From positions 1-39,868 of the forward strand of contig JAYMSP010000869.1 of the NCBI GenBank assembly GCA_036897095.1: 39,868 bases of DNA, written 5' to 3'. Positions 22,901-33,800 of the stretch are shown piece after piece. How positions within the stretch are numbered: the first letter of the stretch is position 1; each line of letters starts with the position of its first letter. The DNA is from Plantago elongata. Lineage: Eukaryota > Streptophyta > Magnoliopsida > Lamiales > Plantaginaceae. The translations under genes were made by a program, and so were the position numbers. The notes under the pieces are model-generated. The model ran no database searches. It saw only the letters and a list, made by a program, of their open reading frames with translations, and had not been told where the DNA came from.

Positions 22901-24154
22901 CCTTTGGAAATAACTTCTCCATATTCAACTTCACTATAAAAGCTGGATGTTTACAACAAAATCAGACAAGCAAACATCAACTTCTATTTCATAACAACTG
23001 CTATTCGACTCAAACATGACAACATCAAAATGGGAAATCAAAACACTTCAGTCTTGCTCAATGCTCATGATTGATCAACTAAAAGAAAACAACTCTTCCC
23101 ATTTGTTATTTAATTCTACATCACAAAATAAAGAAAAATCTTAGAAACATACAATGGCATTCTTAAAAAAGTCATTGATACTCGTACGTCATAAACACAG
23201 GAGATCGAATATTTAGAGCGGAAATCACCTAAAAGCAACAAGTTCAACAACCTAACAAGTTTTCGCCTTCTCTGCCATGCATTAACTCTCTTTAACAAGA
23301 ACCATATCAACTCGAACATAGCATCCTAATCTACCCGAACACAAATCAAAACATTTCTTTTTTCCTAATAGATAATGACATCTTCCTTTCTCCGAGATAG
23401 ATGGTATTATGCCATATTACACCGGAAAGGCCAAGTCTACTACTCTATACATATAAAATTGAAAATCATCCCATTTTAGATAATTGAGATTAATCTGGTA
23501 CCTAAGCTCACTAATGATAAAAGTAATACTCCTATTGTTCATTAAATGGAAACTAACTAGTTTACATTGCAATAAAGGTAGTAGGAAAAAGTCAATAATG
23601 CTTTGTTAGCTAGGAAAATAGAAAAAACGATCAAATCTACAACTCTAAACAACAGAAAATAGAAAATCACCATACACATTACAAAGAATTAATCCAGGTG
23701 TATCCTCTACTCCTACCAACTAAACTCAAAGAATCAATTAACTAGCTAGCACAAGGCATTGAAGCAAAATTTTTAGGTGTTGGTCCAGACAATATCATTG
23801 TATAGAGTTTCTATTGTATATAATATTCAGAAAATTGCCAGCAATAAACTAGTAGTACGTCATAAAGGACACGAAAATGAAGATGAGACAGAAAAGCTCA
23901 CGAGAGGGTTCATAGTCACCGGAAACTTCAAACCACCTCTCAGCCTCCTCAATCTCCCAGTCATACTCTTCCCTTAAAAAATCGAAGAAACGAAACGCCT
24001 CAAACTCGTACTCCCCATCCTCATCATCATCATCACCACTTCCTCCTTCCAACTCCTCCTCCTCCTCCTCCTCCTCTTCCTCCTCATCATCGTCACCGTA
24101 ATTGTAAACAGCTTCCTCCTCCTGCTGGACCAAATAATTGATATGTTCATCCAT
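19916..24154 (-). CDS. TPX2-family microtubule/spindle-associated protein, 16 exons
   Basis: TPX2-type proteins bind microtubules and help spindle assembly, under importin control. Exons: 24154-23902, 22933-22802, 22289-22124, 22012-21901, 21801-21751, 21644-21589, 21505-21421, 21347-21285, 21141-21091, 20895-20840, 20752-20674, 20513-20451, 20364-20296, 20225-20166, 20071-20013, 19934-19916. They sum to 1374 bases, 457 residues, with all phases matching. The N-terminus has an acidic run, then EYEFEAFRFFDF and AERWFEVSGDYEPS, typical of plant TPX2 relatives. Next come STLMKPTASHLAKQN, TVPREPELETLLRAQRRR, ILQAPSSP and FRLMTMERANHRA. The C-terminus ends NLNRRLDIR. The exon 13 donor is GC (AG|GCAAGT). 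It lacks an obvious C-terminal TPX2 repeat and is shorter than canonical TPX2 (about 750 residues). An upstream in-frame ATG (24160) would add two residues. Confidence 0.85.
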
Positions 24155-24419
24155 TTTCATTGAATCAAAAGATATAATTAATTAATGAATTAAATAATTT
24201 GTTGTCATGAAAATGGATGAGATGGAAAAAAAGAAGAAGAGAAGATCAATGAGAATATATTTATGTTTTGTTCATTGCAAATTAGCAGAGGAAGAAGGAA
24301 GGAGATATTTGGTTTACAAATTTAGCGCCGAGGTTTTGGTGTGGTGCTGCGACATGATGATTTTTTAAATTTGTGGGGTCCCCACATTGGAATGAAATTA
24401 AACAAACAATACAGTTGTC

Positions 24420-25596
24420 TGATTTCAGGATGTTATTTGCTTATCTTTTCTCCTTTTCTTTCTTTCTGTCTTTATACATTTCAATGGTTGGCCTGCAATG
24501 TCATCACCTTCACGTAGCTTAACAAATGTCCGTCCTACTTTATTGTTGTCTTCACAAAATCTTTTAATGGTTGTTCGTTTCAGAATTTTAGTTGTGAATT
24601 GTGAGAATTAATGAATAATAATTAAATTATAAATAAATTGTTAAAATTACTGTTTAGTATAAAATTATAACAGTATATGATATTATATATTTGTTATATA
24701 GGTTGTTTAAGATATAAATAATTGGCATAAGTATGATGTGATTGTTGTTGAGATTTGATAAAATAGATTTGATTGTTTGATTCATTAATTATTAATATAA
24801 AGGTTGTTATGATGAAATAATTTAATAAATGTGTTGTAAGGTGTATGGTAGTATTTGTAGATTGAGATATTATTTTTATATAAAAATAAAAATTAGTATT
24901 GAATTATAATAATAATATTATATTAAAAAATAATCGTAAAAAAACATTAAATTATTAAACAACTGGAGAGACGTAATAAAGTGAACAAAATACTCGAACT
25001 AGACAGTAGATATTGTATGGCATCTTAATTAGCAATTATTGGAAAACAATAAAGGAGCACATCATTATTGTTTAAAGTTATGTTTTAAAAGTCAGGCTGA
25101 ACAGTTAAGTCGGTCACCTCAAAAGAAGGTCGGACCAGAATCGTATCGGTTATTAAACAGTTCAAGCCGGTATTACAATATAATAATTCTCATATTCATT
25201 TATTACTATAATTACTCAATTGAAAAATAAAATATGTAACATATTAATAGAATATAAGTATGAAAATTTATATTTAAATAAAGTAGCACTATAATAAACT
25301 AAGTTTCTAATGACATGTATATCCGTCAATTTAATTATTTCTATTTCAATTTTGTATATACATATTTAATTCATTTTAAGTATAACTCGGTCTACATAAT
25401 TAATTATAGGAGTATATAATTTACTGTAAAACACCTAATAATTCTTTTAACTACTTTCTTAAATTATAATTACTAGTTTGTTTAAAATAGTGTATTGACA
25501 ATTAATTACTCTAATAAAATTTTAAATTAGAATATGCTAATTATTATTAAAGGAGAAGTAGAGTTGTAGTGGTATATTAAATTCAAAAGGAGTACC
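24420..25596. other. AT-rich intergenic stretch without a recognised gene
   Basis: Very AT-rich sequence with short direct repeats such as AATTAAATTATAAATAAATTG. A less AT-rich patch at 25090-25170 carries no usable frame. I see no promoter, RNA gene or clear terminal inverted repeat for the transposase gene that follows. Confidence 0.6.
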
Positions 25597-26139
25597 TATC
25601 ACCAGGAAAGGCGTGATGGCATAGGTCGACTCAGCATTTTCGCGTTACAAAAATGTATAGTAGCAATGCGCATGTTGGATATGGAACTGCAGCAGACAGT
25701 GTTGATGAATATCTTTGTCTAAGTGAATCCACAACTCTAACATCTCTTGAGAAGTTTACTGAGGTAGTAATTGCTAATTTTGGAAATCACTACTTGAGGA
25801 GGCTTACTCCGACAAATCTAGCAAGACTACTTCATGTTGGAAAGCAATGGGGATTTCCTGGTATGATTGGAAGTATTGATTGCATGCATTGAGTATGAAA
25901 GAATTGCCCAACTGCCTGGAAAGGACAATATAAAGGAAGGTCTAGGAAGGCAACAATTATCTTAGAAGTTGTTGCCTCACAAGATTTGTGGATTTTGCAT
26001 GCCTGGCTCGTCAAATGACCTGAATGCATTGTACCAGTCTCCAGTCTTCGATGACATTTTCGAAGGTCGGGCACCTCCTATCAACTTTATGGTGAATGGT
26101 CATCAATACGATAAGGGATACTATCTTACAGATGGTATT
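25597..26139 (+). pseudogene. PIF/Harbinger transposase, 5'-truncated N-terminal half
   Basis: Harbinger transposases (DDE_Tnp_4 type) cut and paste elements flanked by 3-bp duplications. The reading begins near 25597 with RRDGIGRLSIFALQKC, a known internal motif of the family, so about the first 100 residues are missing. A one-base deletion lies near 25679. Then come YGTAADSVDEYL, FPGMIGSIDCMH (first catalytic Asp), two Trp-to-stop changes, KNCPTAWKGQY, ATIILEVVASQDLWI, another shift, SSNDLNALYQSPVFDD (second Asp) and VNGHQYDKGYYLTDGI. There the 3.5-kb LTR interrupts it. The remainder is at 29672-30159. Confidence 0.92.
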
Positions 26140-29100
26140 TGTGAGGCCCCGATCTGGTCCGGACGTCAAGGATTATGCCGAACTCCCAAATACACATATA
26201 TATCAAAGTAATTATTATTACACACCCCAAATTGTATTCATTAAAACAACAGTTATTACACACGTCTACAAGATCAGCAGCGGAATAACAAGTCCTAGTG
26301 TCAGCCTGTCTGTCTACCCCGTCCTCACTTCGTGCTCTCTAAACCTGGGAAATCAAGGTTAAACAAGAAGAGCGTAAGTCAACAGACTTAGTGAGGATAA
26401 TCAAGCAGGTATGAAAATGCATGAATGCAACGGGATAGCAAACCACCACAAATTGTTCAAGTAATTTTTAAAAATGGGGAAATCGTTAACATGCAGGCAG
26501 GATCGAATAATCGAATTGGGGCGTGCGACCCATACAATCCAGACATATCAAGTATCGGTCAAATAATCGAATTGGGGCGTGCGACCCATACAATCCGGAC
26601 AGATCAGGTATTAGTCAAATAATCGGATTGGGGCGTGCGACCCATACAAGCCAGACAGATCAGGTATCGGTCAAATAATCGGATTGGGGCGTGCGACCCA
26701 TACAATCCGGACATAGGACCGTTTAAATAGTTCAACAGGCAGGCCGGTTTCCCAAGTTTGTCAAAATGTGTGGTTGCTTTAAAATCATTTTCATGTAATG
26801 CAAATGTGGAACAGCAGGACATAATCAGGATGGAATAGTAAGATGTAACTGGAATAGAATAACATGATACAATCAGGTCAGAATCTCAAGTTATAACCAG
26901 AATACAGATCACTAGATTCAATAACAATCCTATAGTCAGTAATCACAATTAGTCGTCACGTCGTAGTCAGTCTGGGCGTCATCGCATAGTCGAAGTCAGT
27001 GTTAGACATGCAATCAAGTAACAGGAACATGTGCTGGATTAAAAGGACTTTACAAGGTAACAACTTTCCCAGGGCCAGATGCCGAAAGCCTGAAATCACT
27101 CACCTTGGGATGAACTTGTAAGCTACGCAACCTGGCGAGTTCTTCAGAGGGCGAAGTTCCTAGATAAGGGTAATGCTACTTAAAATTTACACTAAAATAA
27201 ATCAAGGCGCCCTTAAACCCCCGCAATCGAGCACAACAAGTCAAGTAAGCATAATCATATCAGGATAACCAGACATACACACTCGACTGAGGCAGGGCAT
27301 AACGACATACCCAAATTGCTATAGCATACTGCAATTCGATCAACAACACAAACTCGAAAAAGGACCAAGCATGACTGAAGATAACAATCAAGAAACCAAC
27401 CGAGTCCATCACTGCATACATGACAAAATGAAGCAGAAACAGGATACTCACACAGTGCATATGCATCAGACACAGACCACGCAACACACAGTTTGCAGTA
27501 ATACAACTATAACACACAACCATTAGAAACAATGACAACCTTTCGAATCCAGACTGAGAATAAATGTCAACTATTTTAAGTCGATTTTCTGCCATATTTC
27601 TACAATTCTCTAAACTTGTACCCAAGTGCAAGTGCAGTTTTCAGAAACTCTGAAGTTCTTACAAGTAGTAAGAAAATAAGTGGACTTGGCTTAAAATGTA
27701 TGATGACTAAGGGTATGTGTAACTATGTTTCAGATGCAGGCATTACTACTCAGCACATATAGCATCACACATTAAAATGAAGTCAGCTTGGGCTTCTTCG
27801 TCACAACATAAGAACAAGTCAGGGAGCCACAATTTCAGCAAGAGAAACTCATGATGGATTAAATATCATTCTGGCAAATGACAAATCACCACATACAACC
27901 ACAAGTAGATACAAGTGCAGGGAAGTAACATGCGAATGCAATCAACAAGATCCTACAGAATAGAAAGTTTCTTATGTATCTGAGTTAAGTGATTTACACT
28001 ATGTGGTTTATTTAGTCTACTTTGGTTTATTAGGCATTGAGTTTAAGAGTTTTTGTTATCTTACTCGTAAATCACCCAACCAAACCAGAAAGCAAAACAA
28101 ATCACAAAAGAACACAATACATAAGGCTAAAAACCTTCCAAGGGGTCATTCTATTTCAACCATCAACTAGGAGGTTAAACTCGTGAGGTTGGAGAGAAAA
28201 CATACAAAAACAAAAGACACCAACTTAAAAACTATTGCAACTTACTGACTATTTGACTATATCTAGGCATTGCAAGCATAAAAGCTCTTACAGGTGATTA
28301 TTCGCGTGGATTCAGACATATACTCAATACTATGTTTATTGAAAGTGTAACTGAAGCCTACAGTGTGGTGAAGTCAATTATTAAGAACACATAAACTAGC
28401 AGTTTAACAAGAAACAAGGTTTACAAAAGAATTCCGCTGCAACATTCATCATCAGATGATCAAATCAAGGATATTATTAACTCCATATATCATAACACGG
28501 AATATATTCCACTGTTTCATCCCACAGCCAAAAAACAACATCATACAATCAAGTTTCTACAATGCCAAACACGGTAAATACAACAAACATTGATAACTCA
28601 CAAGTATCATCCACAATAAGCCATAACAGCTAGAACACAATCGAGATACAGTCAAATTCCCACCCCAAAACTAGAATACGAGAAGATTAGTGCTCACCTA
28701 GAGTGAATCGAAAACGAGCTTAAACTTGAACGAATATAATCTTCTTAAACTTGCCATCGATTCCGAGCAACTCGAATATAGCAGGTTGGGGGAAGAATGA
28801 TGATTAGCAACGCAACTGGAGTCATGATTGGTTCTCGATTCCAGTCGACTTCGAATTTAGGTGCAAGGGCGAGTTCGAATTTGGTCAGAGTCAATGAGGT
28901 GAAGGTGATGGCGTAGGTGATGACGACCATCGATCGAGGTGTGGTGGTTCACGATGGTGATAGAGGTGCCGGTCGAGTGGGTGAGGCGAGGTTGTGCGGT
29001 GGTGATAGGGTGGCGACCGGAAGTAGAGGAGCTGCGGAGGCCGAGAAAAACGGGAAAAGGAAATTGGGAAAGGGAGCTCGGATAGATGGAAATGGAAGAA

Positions 29101-29666
29101 GGCAATGGCTTTATTTATAGACGTTTCTTGGCCGCCTCTCCGTGGCGGTGGGGGCAATTTGGGGAATTTCCACGGCGGCTGTCGGTTTTCTTCTCCGGGA
29201 AGAATCGCGGCTGGCTTAGCGGGGAAGAAACGAAGGCGGCGGAGATTGAATTGAACGGGGAAAGAAGGAAAAATGGAGAAGAGGAAGGAAATAATCAGGG
29301 GTATATTTGGTATTTTGCCATTATATACACCTGGTTTCTTCTGGACTCCAAATGGCTCGTAAATAAATTCCAAAAAATACGAACTTGATATCCGGGACGA
29401 TATTGGACGCGAACTAAACTAGAGTCAAAAATAAAATAAAATAAATAATTTTATTATTTTATTAATTTAATATCAAATAATGACTTAACGCTTATTCGTA
29501 ATTAACTGGCGGATGCGACCGGCCGTCAATTTTCGAATTTGACTCGTTGTTAATAGTCACATATATTCGCACACGTCGAGCCAGGGGTCAATGGTCAGTT
29601 AAAAATAATAGCATTAATATCGAATTAATTTCTAACGCGCACTTACAGAAATTCGCGGTTCTTACA
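26140..29666. mobile_element. 3.5-kb solo LTR inserted in the Harbinger transposase
   Basis: The insert starts TGTGAGGCCCCGATCTGGTCC and ends GCGGTTCTTACA. It is flanked by GTATT (26135-26139) and ATATT (29667-29671), a 5-bp target duplication with one mismatch. The transposase frame resumes directly after it (DGI then NPQWATF), so the borders are exact. No gag or pol motif is present and I see no second LTR start inside, so it is a solo LTR. The start matches the 940-bp solo LTR at 6633 (GATCTGGTCC.GACGTCAAGGAT, then GATCAGCAGCGGAA), and the last ~500 bases share its layout. A TATA-like TATTTATAG at 29112-29120 would be its promoter. Long frames inside (e.g. 27260-27631, 28891-29373) look non-coding. 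Confidence 0.85.
26506..26716. repeat. 56-bp tandem repeat, nearly four copies, inside the 3.5-kb LTR
   Basis: ATTGGGGCGTGCGACCCATA recurs starting at 26515, 26571, 26627 and 26683, an exact 56-bp period, with each copy also holding ATCC(A/G)GACA and AGTCAAATAATCG-type sequence. Copies differ by a few substitutions. No unique spacers separate them. Confidence 0.92.
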
Positions 29667-29671
29667 ATATT

Positions 29672-30159
29672 AATCCACAATGGGCTACATTCATCCAATC
29701 GATCTCGTTGATTGTCACACAAAAGGATAGGTTGTTTGCACAACACCAAGAGGCGGTAAGAAAAGATGTGGAGCGCGCATTCGGAGTCCTACAAGCTCGT
29801 TTCCACATACTCCGTCGACCATCCCTCGCGTGGAATACTGAAGTTCTCCACAAAATCATGAAGGCTTGCAACATAATGCATAATATGATAGTGGTAGATG
29901 ACCGGAGCAATTATGCTAATTATGATGATCCTAGCGAGTACATGAGGATGAAGACCAATCTACACCACAACGTCAACACTGAAGGAGCAGGTTGGATGTT
30001 GATCAAGAAGTAAACTTTTAATATTCGACTAATCACATCTTGGATATCAATGACTACTTGGTCAATCGAGAGGACGTTCAATACAAGCAGACGAACTTGT
30101 GCGTTCATAAAGATTTGGTCGAGAATATATGGCAACTATTCGGAGGAAACGAGGTTTAG
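29672..30159 (+). pseudogene. PIF/Harbinger transposase, C-terminal half
   Basis: This continues the transposase interrupted at 26139. It has NPQWATF, RLFAQHQEAVRKDVERAFGV (catalytic Glu in DVERAFG), LQARFHILRRPSLAW, KIMKACNIMHNMIV and the C-terminal DLVENIWQLFGG, ending at the TAG at 30157-30159. Part of the usual IQSISLPQGPK stretch before RLFAQ is degraded, and there is a shift near 30010. Together with the N-terminal half the three acidic residues are present, but frames are broken, so it is inactive. Confidence 0.92.
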
Positions 30160-30866
30160 ATAAACGTTGTTGTCTTTTAAGTTGTTATGGTTATCGTTGC
30201 TTTTATTTTTCTCTTGTCATTCTATTATGTGTTATGTTTGTTTCGTTGTTTAATACAATGTTTTGTTGCCTCAAATATAATGGTAATGTAACTAATAATA
30301 TTTAATTAAATATAATAATAATTAAATATAATAATTAAATATAATAATAATTAAATATCATAATAATTAAATATATATATTTATTAGATTAATAATTATT
30401 AATTATAAATGTATTTATTTAATTAAACTTATTAATTATTTAATGTATTTAGAATAATTATAGAAAAAAAAACATGTTTAAAGTGGTTCATGATTACAAA
30501 CTACAAATGATATAACCAGTTTTTAATGAATAAAGTTGTGAACCAAATTATAATATGGTTGATGGATAGGGGTGCACAAAAAGGAAAAGAAAGAATTTGA
30601 AAATTACTAGTAGAACAAGTAGGAGGAGGAGCAAAAATAGCATCGGAGAAAATAGAGCAAGCAAGCAAGCAAATAAAACCAAAATAGAATCCCATATCGT
30701 TTGCATCACCAACCAACCAACCAAGCAAAATCATCAACCCAGAAGAGCCAAAAAGACCAAAACCATCCATCATCGCCTGCCTCATCAAAATTAACGAAAC
30801 CACACTCACACACACTCCACCTTCCTCCGCCGCAAACTCCGGCGTGCGGCGCTGACTACCACCGGC
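30160..30866. repeat. Intergenic stretch with AATTAAATATAATAAT repeats, upstream of the aminotransferase gene
   Basis: An AT-rich tandem stretch at about 30295-30385 repeats AATTAAATATAATAAT with small length changes. From about 30600 base composition rises toward the CT/CA-rich leader of the next gene. No clear TATA box was picked out. Confidence 0.5.
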
Positions 30867-33800
30867 ATGAGACTGATTGTTCCCTTACAAGGTGTGGTCC
30901 AAGGCAGAGGCAGTCTCCTCTTCGGTTCTCTCATCCCTTGCGCCTTGTTCTACTTCCTCCAGTTCTACCTCAAACGCCACCGCTCTCCGAACAACACCAA
31001 CCCTCCGCCTTCTCCTTCACCGTCTACGCCCAGTGGTAGCTGCAACGACCTCCAGCGTACTTCTTCCCGCGCTAATTTGCTGACTCGGACCGGCGGCCGG
31101 GCAAATTTGTCGGCTAGGGCTACCTCGGTTGCCAAGCCGAATGATTCGCCGTACTACATTGGGCTGGATCGGGTCAGAGAGGATCCGTACGATGCGGTGA
31201 TTAATCCCGATGGTGTTATTCAGCTCGGTTTGAGTGAGAATAGGGTACTTTCATCATTTTCTCTGTTTTTGATTTATGGTTATTGGTTTGCTGCTTCTGT
31301 TGTGTGATATGTGTTGTTGTTGTTGTTGATTTGGTGTTGTGTAGCTGTCGTTGGATTTGATTGAGAAGTGGCTTTCGGACAATTTGACTAGTGAGGTGCT
31401 TGGTGGAATCAGTGGAATCGCAACTTATCAGCCTATGGATGGATTGGTGGAGCTCAAAGTGGTAATGACCAATGAATGATTGTTTGCTGGTGTTTGAATC
31501 TGTAGATGCTGTGTGTATCTTATATTGGAGTTGCGATAGTATTGTCACGAAAAATGATTTCAGACGAGGATTAACATGTCTATTTTGATTGCCGAAGGTT
31601 TTATTATAAAATTTCCATCCGAAACGTAATCATATGTAGTAGTATAATGGGGACTGGTGTTGGCAAATATAGGATTGGTAAAGCTTAAAGTGGTTATGAA
31701 GGAGCTTTTTTTTGTAGATCCTGTGTGTTTTTATTGATCAATATTTGAGATTAATATTTCAGCACTTAAGAGTTACTACTTCAGTTGATTCATTTCGGTT
31801 AGGTTATAACGAAAAGGGATTGACTAGGATAATTGACATACTTATTTCGATTGCAGAAGAGTGCTGTTTAGATTGCTCTCCATCCAAAAATGAAAACATG
31901 TAGAGTGATATCATGTAGCTCGAAGTGGTAACGAAGGAGCGTTTTCTTTTATTGAATTTTGGAGATGCTATGTGTTCTTGTGATCAATATTTGTGTTTAA
32001 GATTGAAGCTGCAGTTGTTAAAGGTTACCTTTCTTTTTTCTTTTTTATTATTTTGAAACGACAAAGGAGTGACTCGAACCCCCGACCTATTGGTTGGAGG
32101 TGAAGCGTTTTACCAACTGAGCTACGCTTCGTTGTCAGTTGTTAAAGATCACTATTATAGATTTGTTTTCGGTTGGATAGCAGTGAGTATAATCTGAGAA
32201 ATTGATCGATATTATTCTCTCGATTGCAGAGGTGCAATTTCAATTGTCTCAATCCAAAAAATAAAACATGTGATTATGATGCTCAAAGTGGTAATGAAGG
32301 AACTATTTCAATGTGTTCGAATTTGGAGATGCCTTGTGTTCTTGTTGATAAATGCTTGAGATTGGTATTGCAGCAATTAGGTTTTTAACTTTACTTGGTT
32401 CATTTCAGTTAGAGCATAACTACATGGGATTGGAGAAGTGTTGTTTAGATGCTCTCCATCCAAAAAATGAACACATGTAGAATGATGATATCATGTAGCG
32501 TAAACTATTATGAAAGAAATTTGTCGATATGCGTTTAAATATGGTCATGCAATGTTTCTTTTCGATGATTGAATTGAAATCGCAATCGTTTGAGTTGTAC
32601 TTTAAGTTATTTGTTTTTTTTTTTTTTCAGTTGGATAATAATAATATTATCTGGAAAAAGGTTCTCACGATTTTTTCTATTGTGAAAGTGTAGTTTAAAT
32701 TCTGACTATCCAAAATGTATACATAGATAAAATGATATCATGGAGCTGAAAATGGTAACAAATGAACTATTTTGATGTGGTTTAATTCGAAGAGGATATG
32801 TGCTCTTCATTAATGCTTCCTATTGAAGTGGCAACAGTTTGAGTTGTACGTTAATTGATTTATTTTGGTTAGACAATAATGATTTTTTTTTAAAGAGGAT
32901 TATTGATATAGTTCTTTTAACTGCGGAAGTGTAGTTCAAACAATTTCCATCAATGCCAAAAGATTTTTGAGTGATATCATGTGACTGGGACTGTCAAAGA
33001 TTCTTATTAGATTGTTATCATTGTGAATTCTCAGTAAAGATGACAAGGCCACTTGCTTGATTGGTGTTAAAGAATACAGTAGTTTGGGCTGCCATGTGTC
33101 AGCGGTGTGGATGCTCTGTGTGTTCAATGCCCATTTACTTCTTATGGGAGTGACTTTACTGCTGTTTATGCATATTCTTATATCCTGGAAGCCTATTGTG
33201 ACCATCTTTCTGCTGTAAGTTAGTATTAGTATTAGGTATCCTAATTGGATACCCTTGGTATAATCAAGTAAAATCAACTACCTGTTAGTAAAATGTCAAT
33301 TCAGTGACTTGACCGTGATATTTAGTTTGTCAAATTCTACTATAAACTGTCCGTGATATTTAGTTTGACACCGACAGAAGTTACTGAGAGAATCCTCAAG
33401 GGAAGGATTGACTGATCGTCAATAGAGCATTGTGATCAAACTGTTCGCCTATCTGTGATAATATTAAGCCATCTGGACTTTTTATTTAATGAAATGGCAT
33501 TGCCTTTTCTGTTGCAAGAATGAAGCACACATAGGATGTTGTTAATTTCCTTGCGATGCAGGGAAGGTAGAACCAAAAAAAAAAAAAAAAAAGCAGTTAG
33601 AATTTAGTCTGTTAAATGCTGCCTCCATTTTTGCATCTCAGATGCTTTGTTTATATCCCGTTGCTTAATCATCTCTTTTCAAGACATTTTGCTTGCCATG
33701 ACTGGCGATGATTAGATCTCTGAATGCTTATTGATGTTCTAATTTCTAATCTTTAGAGGTGCCATGAAACTCCTGCAGGCTATGGCTCTTTTTATGACTG

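Noticed and set aside
24325..24340. E2F site upstream of the TPX2-family gene (TTTAGCGCC)
   Set aside because: The match is imperfect to the plant E2F consensus and the distance to the start is not informative.
26506..26716. CRISPR-like array
   Set aside because: The copies are contiguous 56-bp tandem repeats with no unique spacers, inside a plant LTR.
27260..27631. Minus-strand hydrophobic frame of 123 codons in the long LTR
   Set aside because: No family resemblance and no splice context; LTR sequence often holds chance frames.
28891..29373. Minus-strand Pro/His-rich frame of 160 codons
   Set aside because: It is low in complexity and overlaps the LTR promoter region; composition explains the open frame.
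32051..32135. A functional tRNA gene on the minus strand
   Set aside because: A and B boxes are present, but the D and anticodon stems pair badly and the segment is an insertion with a 12-bp target duplication and A-rich tail, so it is a retroposon.
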